Source: Clostridiales bacterium (GTDB taxonomy: Bacteria > Bacillota > Clostridia > Monoglobales > Monoglobaceae). From it: a stretch of DNA of 14,211 nt. Positions 1-7,261 of the stretch are shown piece after piece. Both the position numbers and the translations under genes were made by a program. The notes beneath the pieces were generated by a model. The model was not told where the DNA came from. It saw only the letters and a list, made by a program, of their open reading frames with translations, and ran no database searches. Within the stretch, counting starts at the first letter, position 1. Every line of letters begins with the position of its first letter. The stretch lies in NCBI GenBank assembly GCA_016303265.1, contig JAEDLZ010000028.1, positions 1-14,211 on the forward strand. The letters run 5' to 3'.

Positions 1-177
1 TTCCGGAATGTCCTCCTGTGTCTTTCTTATATCAACTTTTACATCTGTCGGAATACTTTCCGTTATTGCATTGTCCGGCACCTCAGTATTCTCTTTGGGA
101 CGGCACATATATAGTGTGCCGCCCGTAAGTATTGCTGCAGTTAAAGCGATAACCGTAACTTTTATACTTTTACGCAT
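1..177 (-). CDS. N-terminus of a membrane-anchored or secreted protein (3' partial)
   Basis: This reading frame starts at ATG 175-177 and stays open for 59 codons to the left edge, so the rest of the protein is missing. It begins with a short basic stretch (MRKSIK), then a hydrophobic segment at about residues 7-23, then a polar region rich in Glu, Asp, Thr and Pro. That pattern suggests a signal anchor with an extracytoplasmic domain. A Cys at residue 25 lies near the end of the hydrophobic segment, but the preceding LYM does not fit a good lipobox. A purine-rich ribosome site (GAGAGG) lies about 10 nt upstream, and the start overlaps the end of the preceding gene by 8 nt, so the two are probably translated together. 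The family is not recognised. Position just downstream of the pilus operon is compatible with a surface role, but that is only inference. Confidence 0.6.
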   Translation of the reverse strand, partial: MRKSIKVTVIALTAAILTGGTLYMCRPKENTEVPDNAITESIPTDVKVDIRKTQEDIPE

Positions 178-1102
178 TTTGTTTTTCCTCTCTTTCATAT
201 AGTGTTTTTCTGCTGAATGTAATTTTTGTTATGTCCTCCGGCTTATACCCGGAACATCTTCCATACAATCTTTCATAATCTTCTCTGTCCGGTGTCTTAA
301 TATACCATGTTGAATATGTACTTTTGCAATCCCTTCGAAGTTCCGAAGCTTCGGTTTTAAATGTGAGTTCTTTGCCGTCAATTACCGTTGTAACATTAAC
401 CGTCCTGCAGTCTTGAGGGATAGAGTCTATAATTTTCTTGACAATTTCAATTTGTTTATCCTTGCCCTGCTTATATAATTCCAACCTTTCTTTTGTCAGA
501 ATATTATGTATGATGTCATCCCTGATTTCGTCTTTACGTTTCTCATGGTACTCCTCCACCACACTGCGAATTATTTTTTCACGCTCGGAGATATACTTTA
601 TAAGGTATTTTTCAAATTGTTCTACGGAATACTCGCATTTGTATGAGAATTCCGCATCGGTTTCATTGAGATATATTTTTCTCGCCGCCTCATCAATGTC
701 ACGCTCATAGCGTTCAACCCTTTTTCTTGCTTCATCGTCAACCACTATGCTGTCCGAATACTGTGATACAATTTGCTCTACACGTTCTCTGACGTATTTT
801 TCAAATTCTACACGTTCGGTTTCGCATCCGCGTTCAAGTTCAGCAAAATCCCGCAGTCTGTAATGTAATTTGTACTGCACATCGTAGAGCTTGTCCTCCG
901 GTCGGTAGTACAGAGCTTGATATTTTAAATCCTCTCCTGCAACAATCTCACCATCAACAGTTCTGTGAAAACTGTATATCAGATCAATTTCATCATTATA
1001 TCTGATTTTGATATACACCTCAATATCGCCCATCACCTCATCACAAAACCTCTGTTCATCACCTTTGAGCCATTTTGAAAACTCATCATATATATTTGGC
1101 AT
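170..1102 (-). CDS. Hypothetical charged cytoplasmic protein, 310 aa
   Basis: I do not recognise a family. The protein is 310 aa, very rich in Glu, Lys, Arg and Tyr, and has no signal peptide or membrane segment, so it should be cytoplasmic. Residues from about 85 to 215 look strongly helical and probably form coiled coils. Two stretches resemble each other loosely: one begins YKLHYRLRDF and the other YKCEYSVEQF, and each is followed by a long Glu/Arg-rich helix, so an internal duplication is possible. The C-terminal part (about 225-310) looks more mixed alpha/beta and contains several Cys residues. The ATG start is well placed behind AAGGAGG with an 8-nt gap. A 125-nt gap separates it from the upstream pseudopilin gene, and I see no convincing promoter or terminator in that gap. 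It overlaps the next gene by 8 nt. Confidence 0.8.
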   Translation of the reverse strand: MPNIYDEFSKWLKGDEQRFCDEVMGDIEVYIKIRYNDEIDLIYSFHRTVDGEIVAGEDLKYQALYYRPEDKLYDVQYKLHYRLRDFAELERGCETERVEFEKYVRERVEQIVSQYSDSIVVDDEARKRVERYERDIDEAARKIYLNETDAEFSYKCEYSVEQFEKYLIKYISEREKIIRSVVEEYHEKRKDEIRDDIIHNILTKERLELYKQGKDKQIEIVKKIIDSIPQDCRTVNVTTVIDGKELTFKTEASELRRDCKSTYSTWYIKTPDREDYERLYGRCSGYKPEDITKITFSRKTLYEREEKQNA

Positions 1103-1227
1103 AGTCGATGCCTCCTTTCAAGCAAACAACATACCACACAAGTTTTCAAAAGTCTACGAATATATTTTGCATAAGCAATTTTTCGGCACAAGCAACATAT
1201 ATCACTCTCGGCATTTGACACACAGTT

Positions 1228-1755
1228 CTAAAACTTTGGGGCATACGATGCCTTCACACGCATTGTCGGTGCAAGTGTCGCAATTGTTCTTCCGCCGTAT
1301 ATGACAGGAATTTTTACATCAAGATACACTGTTGCATTCAAGTTCTTTGCAGTACTCCCCGGTGCATAATCGGCATTCTCAAATTCCAGCCGCATATTTG
1401 ATATACTGTACTCAACCGTACCGTCACTGCGCCGTTTAATATGCTCATCTCCGCTTTCCGTCAAAGCGAGAAGCGAATCAAGGCGCGTATAGATATTTCC
1501 AGTATCTATACTTTCGCTAAACGCTGTATCCTGATATACATATCCTCCGCTATACCCCTCTCGAAGCTGACTGTATATTTCATCATAGTTTGCCACCACT
1601 GTTGACACTGCCGCCGACTCGACCGCATTTCTTATACCTGTGGTTATGATCAGTATCTGCATATACTCAAAAATCACGCACATTACAAAGATTATGGCAA
1701 GGCACACAGAAACGGCGAGAACAGTTGCGTTGCCTTTGTTATTAAACTTTCTCAT
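1228..1755 (-). CDS. TadE/TadG-like minor pseudopilin
   Basis: This 175-aa protein has the layout of TadE/TadG-type pseudopilins: a short basic N-terminus (MRKFNNKG), one hydrophobic helix at about residues 11-35, and a mostly beta-type extracytoplasmic domain after it. Such proteins are minor components of Tad/Flp pili, anchored in the membrane and in some systems processed by the prepilin peptidase. Gly8 before the hydrophobic stretch could be a processing site, but the acidic residue expected five positions later is missing, so cleavage is uncertain. The start ATG overlaps the stop of the DUF4320 gene in an ATGA arrangement, which implies translational coupling. The C-terminus (ASYAPKF) is followed by TAG. 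It is the last recognisable pilus gene of the operon. The TadE/TadG assignment rests on architecture and context, not a diagnostic motif. Confidence 0.7.
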   Translation of the reverse strand: MRKFNNKGNATVLAVSVCLAIIFVMCVIFEYMQILIITTGIRNAVESAAVSTVVANYDEIYSQLREGYSGGYVYQDTAFSESIDTGNIYTRLDSLLALTESGDEHIKRRSDGTVEYSISNMRLEFENADYAPGSTAKNLNATVYLDVKIPVIYGGRTIATLAPTMRVKASYAPKF

Positions 1756-2162
1756 TTGTGATACACCTCACTCTTTCCGATTGCCTTTGAGATAAGTGTT
1801 ATCGGAAACGACGCAAATGCTCCGAATCCGATATTATACTCCAATGTTGCCGTCACGGTAAATTCCTCATTCAGCTGAATTGCACCTGATTTTGACCATT
1901 CCACATTCGGAGAAATTCCAAGCCGTTCTTTCAGTTTAAGTTCACGGCTTGAGGTTTCACTTCCTACTTTTCCGCATATCTCGGCTTCACGGCATAATTC
2001 CTGCGTAAAACTGTCAAGCTGCGATTTTGCTATATATACCGGAAACACGCTTGTTGCCAGTGCGATTACCAAGATTGCGGAAAGTACGATAACCGCAACA
2101 TCTATGTATCCGCTGCCTCTTTTATCTTTCAGCCTTTTCCGCATAAATTCATACCGCGTCAC
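1752..2162 (-). CDS. DUF4320 family TadE-like pseudopilin
   Basis: This 136-aa protein matches what I know of the DUF4320 family, typical of Firmicutes conjugative elements that carry Tad-type genes. It has a basic leader ending in the motif RGSGYID (residues 15-21), then a hydrophobic helix at about 22-43, then a domain of about 90 aa ending FPITLISKAIGKSEVY. The G-S-G-Y-I-D stretch resembles a type IV prepilin site: cleavage after Gly16 would leave Asp21 at position +5, where pilins carry Glu. I infer that it is a minor pilin or pseudopilin processed by the A24 peptidase encoded at 8031-8438. The start is GTG, 9 nt after AGGAGG; the upstream gene's TAG stop overlaps that ribosome site. It overlaps the downstream pseudopilin by 4 nt. 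Confidence 0.85.
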   Translation of the reverse strand: MTRYEFMRKRLKDKRGSGYIDVAVIVLSAILVIALATSVFPVYIAKSQLDSFTQELCREAEICGKVGSETSSRELKLKERLGISPNVEWSKSGAIQLNEEFTVTATLEYNIGFGAFASFPITLISKAIGKSEVYHK

Positions 2163-2175
2163 AGCCTTTCACCTC

Positions 2176-3207
2176 CTACATCATACTCATTCCGCTTGGA
2201 TTATTCTGTTCTAAAAATTCATCTGCCGATATGGGATTCTCTTCATAAGGTGTATCAAAATACCCATACTTGGCAAGCTTTGCAACCTTTTCAATGTTCC
2301 CCCCGTTATCAAGATACTTTGCAGCCTCAACAAGTTCATTTTCAAGCAATTGATGCTCCCATGACATACAATATAGCTCCTGTAAGGTTTGCTCACTGTT
2401 ATTATCAGCTATTTCCCGCATTGCATCTATAAATCTCTCATAAGGGTTATTTGTTTCCGCGGCAGCATCGCTTTCATTGTCCAAATTCCTGTAAAAATCA
2501 AGCCACTGCATCGTTGTATTAAAATCATGTTTCGGAACAATGCTGATTAGATCGGTAATCGCATCGTGTCTGTAAACCGATTCCCTGATTACATTTTCGG
2601 AATCAAGTTCATACGGCATTGTCAATACATCCAACCATTGCACAAATCTTGCCGCTGACGCAATTTTATCGCCGCAGTTATTGTCCTGGACCGGCATTTC
2701 CTTAATCAGTTTCAGCGGATTTTCAAACTGCATAAGGATTTTAACATCTGCTTCGCTTTCTTTGCCAATATGGTTTTTCATATAATCGCAGAGCATATAT
2801 AAATCGTTATATACATTTTTGCCCCACTCCGGATTTGCCATTTCGTTATAGTTTTCCTCGATTCTCTGCATAAACCTCGCCTTTATTTCGCTGTAATCAG
2901 CATCAAATATTTCTTTTTCGCCAATATTCCATATCGTCGGATTGACCAAATCATAAATGGGCGGTTTATTCTCCTGAAAAATCTCACATATTGTTTTTAT
3001 CGGTGTGTTCATTTTCAGAAAATGTTCAAGGTTTGTGTTTTCATTTATCGGCTTGTCCCTCATAAGATATTCGTATATATTTCTGTAATCGGCAATGTAT
3101 TCAGAATTTTCAACCACCTTCTCCAAATACCAATCACGGATTTCTTCCATAAATGTATCGTATTCCTCTGTCAGTTTTTTATAAAATATTTCTTCTCTGT
3201 TCACCAT
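2176..3207 (-). CDS. DUF3848-like protein of unknown function within the pilus operon
   Basis: This 343-aa soluble protein has no membrane segment or signal. Its first 90 or so residues (EEIFYKKLTEEYDTFMEEI, then a helical stretch with paired Tyr-Glu motifs) resemble, from memory, DUF3848-type domains found in clostridial mobile elements; the match is loose. The remainder is helical and acidic, with a long central region and a C-terminal segment ending in NNPSGMSMM. The gene lies between the platform gene tadC and the DUF4320 pseudopilin gene and is tightly linked to both. Its ATG follows AGGAGG by 5 nt, and that ribosome site contains the stop of the preceding gene (TAGGAGG). Its own stop forms the same TAGGAGG arrangement with the next gene. 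The location implies co-expression with the pilus, perhaps as a cytoplasmic accessory or regulatory factor. No catalytic motif is visible. Confidence 0.65.
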   Translation of the reverse strand: MVNREEIFYKKLTEEYDTFMEEIRDWYLEKVVENSEYIADYRNIYEYLMRDKPINENTNLEHFLKMNTPIKTICEIFQENKPPIYDLVNPTIWNIGEKEIFDADYSEIKARFMQRIEENYNEMANPEWGKNVYNDLYMLCDYMKNHIGKESEADVKILMQFENPLKLIKEMPVQDNNCGDKIASAARFVQWLDVLTMPYELDSENVIRESVYRHDAITDLISIVPKHDFNTTMQWLDFYRNLDNESDAAAETNNPYERFIDAMREIADNNSEQTLQELYCMSWEHQLLENELVEAAKYLDNGGNIEKVAKLAKYGYFDTPYEENPISADEFLEQNNPSGMSMM

Positions 3208-3216
3208 CTTCGCCTC

Positions 3217-4083
3217 CTAAAACATAACTCCTATCGACTGAATAATCTGATAGGCTATAACTATCAGATATGTCGCCAAAAAGCACATCAGCATAATTAT
3301 CGAGAACACACGGATTTTTCCGGGTATTTTCTGTGCCTTTGCTTTCAGCTTGCGAAGTTCCATCTGTTTGAAGTCGTGCGAAAGCATCTGAAAATACATC
3401 TTTCCGTTATCGCCACGGATTACGGATATAAGTCCTCGCACAACATCGGAAAGCTGCGGAGAATTAACTCTCGCCTCCATTCTCATCAGCGCCACCTCGT
3501 ATCCGCCCGAACGCATATCCGCGCAGGTAATTCCAAGTTCATCTGCAAATGCCGGAGCAGTATTCTTTTTGAACCCTTCCAAAATTGAAAGCACATCACG
3601 GCTTGATGCAAGCTCCTGTTCTACCGTTGAAACAAATCTTAAAAGCTCCGTTTCAATTTCTTCTCTGCGTGATTCCATATGCTTTTCCGCCTTTTGTATT
3701 TCCTTAAAGTACACAAGCACCGCAAGCACAACCACAGCCGCCGAAATAAGCGGAAATATTAAAAGGCACGGCAGTATCAAAAGTCCGACTGCCAATGCCT
3801 TTATGATTGCGTGCGCCTGATAGCATTCCGGAGTCATACTTATTCCGGCTGCTTTCAGCGTTGCCGCAAGTCTGTTTTTTCTGTACATATCCATAGGTAT
3901 AAATCTCGACAGCTTAATGCTCAAATCCATTATCACTGCCTCGATTACCGTTGTAAGTCTGCGGTCTTTCCTGCCCATATTCATTATCGCTTTTGACGCT
4001 TTAAGATACGGTATTTTCAGTCTGTCCGCTATGATAAAATAAAGACCGAAGGCAATTCCGGCCATAAGAATTATCACTCTCAT
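3217..4083 (-). CDS. TadC-like pilus assembly platform protein (T2SSF domain)
   Basis: This 288-aa inner-membrane protein belongs to the type II secretion F (T2SSF) superfamily. It has an N-terminal membrane segment (about 2-19), a cytoplasmic stretch, a pair of adjacent membrane segments (about 92-126), then a helical cytoplasmic domain of about 130 aa, and a final membrane helix (about 258-284). This is the usual Tad platform topology. The cytoplasmic domain contains acidic and Gly-rich stretches (EQELASSRDVLSILEGF, RGDNG) typical of the family. TadB and TadC form the membrane platform on which TadA drives pilin polymerisation. The start ATG overlaps the stop of the 49-aa Cys-rich gene (ATGA), with GGAGG 9 nt upstream. 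As second of two F-type genes in the operon it is called TadC-like; the B/C assignment follows order only. Confidence 0.85.
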   Translation of the reverse strand: MRVIILMAGIAFGLYFIIADRLKIPYLKASKAIMNMGRKDRRLTTVIEAVIMDLSIKLSRFIPMDMYRKNRLAATLKAAGISMTPECYQAHAIIKALAVGLLILPCLLIFPLISAAVVVLAVLVYFKEIQKAEKHMESRREEIETELLRFVSTVEQELASSRDVLSILEGFKKNTAPAFADELGITCADMRSGGYEVALMRMEARVNSPQLSDVVRGLISVIRGDNGKMYFQMLSHDFKQMELRKLKAKAQKIPGKIRVFSIIMLMCFLATYLIVIAYQIIQSIGVMF

Positions 4084-4229
4084 TTGTCATCGCCTCCGGT
4101 CATTTCTTTGAACATTGTGCATTTTTCTCCGTTATGACAGTGCAGATACGGACACATCGGCTCTTTGGGATCAAGCTTATACGCATCAGCTCCGACCTGA
4201 CATTTCGGACATAACTCTGTATTTTTCAT
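4080..4229 (-). CDS. Small Cys-rich protein, 49 aa, between tadB- and tadC-like genes
   Basis: This frame of 49 codons is too short for many gene callers but well supported. It has a textbook AGGAGGTGA ribosome site 8 nt before its ATG (4227-4229), starts 5 nt after the stop of the tadB-like gene, and ends in an ATGA overlap with the tadC-like gene. The protein begins MKNTELCPKCQVG and later has MCPYLHCHNG and KCTM. The Cys residues are at 7, 10, 26, 31 and 37, with His at 30 and 32. A CPxC knuckle followed by CPYLHCH suggests a small zinc-ribbon-like fold. There is no signal peptide or membrane helix, so it should sit in the cytoplasm, where it could bind the platform or motor. I know of no defined Tad component of this kind; function unknown. 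Zinc binding is an inference from Cys/His spacing. Confidence 0.75.
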   Translation of the reverse strand: MKNTELCPKCQVGADAYKLDPKEPMCPYLHCHNGEKCTMFKEMTGGDDK

Positions 4230-4234
4230 ACCAA

Positions 4235-4243
4235 TCACCTCCT
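4235..4243 (-). promoter_or_regulatory. Shine-Dalgarno overlapping the tadB-like stop codon
   Basis: On the minus strand the last three codons of the tadB-like gene read AGG AGG TGA. The same nine bases form an ideal ribosome site whose AGGAGG lies 8 nt before the ATG of the 49-aa Cys-rich gene. This overlap fixes the start of the small gene and implies that ribosomes ending on tadB reinitiate on it. Confidence 0.75.
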
Positions 4244-5152
4244 GAACTCTATCGGTCTTGTCAGCTTTACCACAAATGCCGATGATATAAAGATTGCGGA
4301 TATATCCAATGCCAGCACCATTTTCCCGACTGCCGTATGCATTAAAACATTGTACCAGTCTTTATTTAAGAAATACATAATAGGGATATTGGCTGCCACC
4401 AGAATTGCCATTATGATAAATTCCTTGCGAGGCTCTGCGAGCATCAGTTCAAGCTCCGAATTTACCACACGGATATCCGAGAGCTTTGCGACAATAGGAC
4501 TCAATGTTGTTTTCAGTCCTCTATCCTGCTGACACAGCAAAAGTGCGTCGCACCATTCGTGAAACACATCATTGTCAATCTTTTCTTTAAGGCTCAATAT
4601 TGCTTTATCGGTGTCCGAGTCGATCAGTTTTAGCTGAACAAGAAAATCCGTAAAAACATCTTTTATCGGTGCATTGAGATATGATATGTTTTCCTCAACA
4701 GCGGTTACAATATCCTCGTTTCGGATATATGCTGTGGTTATAATCGACAGAGCCGTTTCAAGCTCCTCCGAAACATCTTTTTTGTAGTGGCTTGCCGTTA
4801 GCTTTATATACCACACGGGTATGAACATCATTCCAATTGCAAGCGGCGGTATCATATACGCATTATCAAACAGCGCCGCCAAGACCGCCCCCGATATTGC
4901 GAATACTCCGCAGATAATAAAAACAACGGGGATTTTATCTTCACGCCCCGTCATTTTAAGAATATCGGTTATTTCTTCAATTTCACGCCGTATAAAGTTT
5001 TTCTTTTTCTTATTTGTCGCCTCATCTATCTGCTCCTTTATCGACTTCGGTCTGTAAACCACCGCTTTGAACAAGTCCGGCAATCGTATTCCGGCTAACC
5101 GCAAAGCTCCGACAACCATTGCGATAAACGCAAAAAGTCTTAATGTCAGCAT
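4235..5152 (-). CDS. TadB-like pilus assembly platform protein (T2SSF domain)
   Basis: This 305-aa membrane protein is the first of two adjacent T2SSF-superfamily platform genes. It has an N-terminal hydrophobic segment (about 4-20), a charged cytoplasmic stretch rich in Lys and Glu, a pair of membrane segments (about 77-118), a long helical cytoplasmic domain, and two C-terminal membrane segments (about 242-260 and 275-296). In Tad systems TadB and TadC form the inner-membrane platform acted on by the TadA motor. An in-frame ATG at 5171-5173 exists, but it lies upstream of the GGGAGG ribosome site; the ATG at 5150-5152, 7 nt after GGGAGG, is the better start. The gene overlaps the end of tadA by 7 nt. 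The C-terminus (RPIEFRR) is encoded by the ribosome site of the next small gene. Confidence 0.87.
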   Translation of the reverse strand: MLTLRLFAFIAMVVGALRLAGIRLPDLFKAVVYRPKSIKEQIDEATNKKKKNFIRREIEEITDILKMTGREDKIPVVFIICGVFAISGAVLAALFDNAYMIPPLAIGMMFIPVWYIKLTASHYKKDVSEELETALSIITTAYIRNEDIVTAVEENISYLNAPIKDVFTDFLVQLKLIDSDTDKAILSLKEKIDNDVFHEWCDALLLCQQDRGLKTTLSPIVAKLSDIRVVNSELELMLAEPRKEFIIMAILVAANIPIMYFLNKDWYNVLMHTAVGKMVLALDISAIFISSAFVVKLTRPIEFRR

Positions 5153-6510
5153 ACTGCCGCCTCCCTTCTGCATATTTTTTCAAGTTCGCTTTTAGGCAGA
5201 CCGTTTTCAACCAGGCGTTTTTTCAGCCCCTCTGATATTTCACCGATGAACTCATGCTCGCCTTTTATGATAAGTCTGCCGGTTTCGTCATAATAATTTT
5301 CTATGATATTGTATCTGTATATGGTTCTGTAAACTCTTTCTCCGTCCGTTTTTATTTCGCATTCCATTATCTCCATAATTTTTCTTTCGCCGTTTTCAAG
5401 CTGTTTCGCATACACGATTATGGGAAATGCCTCTGTTACGAGATCATAAAGCGTCTTATCGGCTGCATCGAACATTCTTTTACACAGCGTTACCATTCTT
5501 AGGTAGGTTGCCTCGCACGAGTTTGAGTGAATTGTTGTAAGCACCGGGACGCCCGTTCTGCTTGCCTCCTGTGCAACATATGCCTCCGCATCTCTTATCT
5601 CGCCGACAAATATGAGGTTCGGATTAAAGCGCAGAGCAATATCAAGCAGTTTTACCTGCGATATGTTCTGTGCCTCATTCTCCGAAGGTCTTGTCTGCGT
5701 ATGAACAATACTGTTGACCACCTTGCCGTTTTCCGTCTTTACGAGCGACACCTCACGGCTGCCGCTTTCTATGGTAAACACTCTTTTGTCATCGGGATAT
5801 GTGGAGAGCATCCACCCTGCAACGGTTGTTTTTCCGCTGCCTGTCGCCCCGGCAACGCACACACTGACGCCGTACCGTATGAGCTGTGAAAGAAAATCAA
5901 GCATAGGTTCCGTTGCCGTTTTGCAGTCTATTAAATCCTGTTTGGAAAAGTTCATAGGATTTACAATTCTGATAGAGGCGCTCACTCCTGCGTCATCGTC
6001 CACAAGCGGAGATTTCAGCACGGCTATTCTTATGTTTTTCGTAAGACTTCCCAAAACCGCCGGGGCGGCATTGTCAAGCACCATTCCCGATGCGTGGAGC
6101 ATTCGCCTCACCACATTCACGGCGTGCTGCGGCGATTCAAAATGCTCGTCAAGTTTTTCTTTTCTTCCGCCCGAATAATACACCTCGATATCGTTCCAAG
6201 CATTTATATTTATCTCCTCAATTCCCTTGCCGAATATGTATTTTGTAAGGAATGAATACTCGGCCATTTCCGTATACAGTTTATCTGCAAGCCCGTTTTC
6301 ATCCATACCGTCAACCCTCAGTCTGTTATCGGACAGATATTTTTGTATCTGAAACATTATCTGCGTCTTTACCTCGTCCTTGTCCTTTTCCAAGAGCAGC
6401 GACGCATAGTTTTGCGATATATATTTCTGAACCGATTCAAGCACACTCGGAAAATCGCTGACCTTTGTCGGTTCAAAAAACAAATCGTGTGAAGTATTTT
6501 GGTTAATCAA
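5146..6510 (-). CDS. tadA: TadA/CpaF-type pilus motor ATPase
   Basis: This is the secretion ATPase (type II/IV family, VirB11/CpaF group) that powers assembly of Tad/Flp pili on the cytoplasmic face of the membrane. Numbering from the upstream TTG at 6514-6516: an N-terminal domain (1-205) contains a segment typical of CpaF proteins (GIEEININAW). The Walker A motif GATGSGKTT is at 223-231, the Asp-box region RVFTIES at 245-251, Walker B LIFVGEIRD at 301-309, and the His-box TTIH at 327-330. All key residues are present, so it should be an active ATPase of normal family length. Two in-frame TTG starts exist, at 6514-6516 (only 3 nt after AGGAGG) and 6508-6510 (9 nt after it); I prefer the second. 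The start overlaps the tadZ-like gene and the stop overlaps the tadB-like gene, which indicates a coupled operon. Confidence 0.93.
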   Translation of the reverse strand: MINQNTSHDLFFEPTKVSDFPSVLESVQKYISQNYASLLLEKDKDEVKTQIMFQIQKYLSDNRLRVDGMDENGLADKLYTEMAEYSFLTKYIFGKGIEEININAWNDIEVYYSGGRKEKLDEHFESPQHAVNVVRRMLHASGMVLDNAAPAVLGSLTKNIRIAVLKSPLVDDDAGVSASIRIVNPMNFSKQDLIDCKTATEPMLDFLSQLIRYGVSVCVAGATGSGKTTVAGWMLSTYPDDKRVFTIESGSREVSLVKTENGKVVNSIVHTQTRPSENEAQNISQVKLLDIALRFNPNLIFVGEIRDAEAYVAQEASRTGVPVLTTIHSNSCEATYLRMVTLCKRMFDAADKTLYDLVTEAFPIIVYAKQLENGERKIMEIMECEIKTDGERVYRTIYRYNIIENYYDETGRLIIKGEHEFIGEISEGLKKRLVENGLPKSELEKICRREAAVC

Positions 6511-7261
6511 GCTCAAACACCTCCTCGGCTATCTGTTCAATCATTACCCGAAATTCCTTTGACTCTCTCTTTACCGGCGTATCTTTCAAAAGCTCGCCTT
6601 CAAGATACTGTCTTTCCACCAAATCGCTGTGCGGAACTGTGAAGGTTACTCCGCCAATAATCTGCTCGATATTTTCCCGTGAGTGAATGCTTTTCACATT
6701 GTTTGCGGCTTTAAGCTGTTTATCGCTTTTGAACCTGCTGTCTGCAAGCAACGGTAGCTGTGATGAAAGATATGATATTGATTTCAAATCACAATTTATG
6801 AGCCGCAGCACACAGTCCGCCTCGATAAGCGACACGGTTGAGAGTATATCGTCAGACAAATGACAGGAACAGTCGATCACAACAAAATCCGCAATATCCC
6901 GAAGTGCGTCTATCAGTTCCTTTGCCTGCACCTGTGTATATTTCGGGTAGGAAAAAGAGTTCTCGCCCTTCATAAGACCGAACGCCACAATATGCTTGTT
7001 TTTCTTAAAGGTTATTGCGTTCTGCATAACGAGATTTTCCGTTATCCTTGCTGCCGCCAATATACTGCCGAGAGATTTCTCCGTTTCGATATCTGATGGC
7101 GGCACAAGCAGCGGCAGCGGCGGCGCATCGGTATCGCAGAGCAAAAGCGCGACATCAAAGCCTTTATCCGCAATATATCCCGCAATTTTTGCGGCTATTG
7201 TTGTCTTGCCGCAGGACGGCGATCCCCACACGGCAAGCACTCTGTTATCACTGTGTTTCAT
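6503..7261 (-). CDS. TadZ/CpaE-like ParA/MinD-superfamily ATPase
   Basis: This 252-aa cytoplasmic protein is a P-loop NTPase of the MinD/ParA/CpaE type. In Tad systems TadZ/CpaE places the pilus machinery in the cell. The P-loop is GSPSCGKTT near the N-terminus (after VLAVW). A second conserved block (LLLCDTDAPPLPLLVPP) corresponds to the switch I region, and FVVIDCSCHLSDDIL to the Walker B/switch II region, where ParA proteins have DxxPG. The signature lysine of the classical deviant Walker A (KGGxGKT) is absent, as in many CpaE-like proteins, so nucleotide-dependent dimerisation may be altered. An in-frame start lies 15 codons upstream at 7304-7306, but that extra stretch overlaps the previous gene and is highly basic; the ATG at 7259-7261, with GAGG 9 nt upstream, is preferred. 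It overlaps cpaB by 14 nt. Confidence 0.85.
   Translation of the reverse strand: MKHSDNRVLAVWGSPSCGKTTIAAKIAGYIADKGFDVALLLCDTDAPPLPLLVPPSDIETEKSLGSILAAARITENLVMQNAITFKKNKHIVAFGLMKGENSFSYPKYTQVQAKELIDALRDIADFVVIDCSCHLSDDILSTVSLIEADCVLRLINCDLKSISYLSSQLPLLADSRFKSDKQLKAANNVKSIHSRENIEQIIGGVTFTVPHSDLVERQYLEGELLKDTPVKRESKEFRVMIEQIAEEVFELD

Noticed and set aside
1169..1195. Imperfect direct repeat GCATAAGCAA / GCACAAGCAA in the 125-nt gap
   Set aside because: Two copies of 10 bases with one mismatch in AT-rich DNA are not enough to claim a regulatory or recombination site, and no promoter boxes are aligned with it.
1033..1221. 62-aa Cys-rich minus-strand frame (CCLC and CVVCC motifs) spanning the gap after the pseudopilin gene
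   Set aside because: Most of its 3' part overlaps the well-supported 310-aa gene in another frame, and it has no ribosome site. The strong AAGGAGG in the middle of it clearly serves the 310-aa gene.
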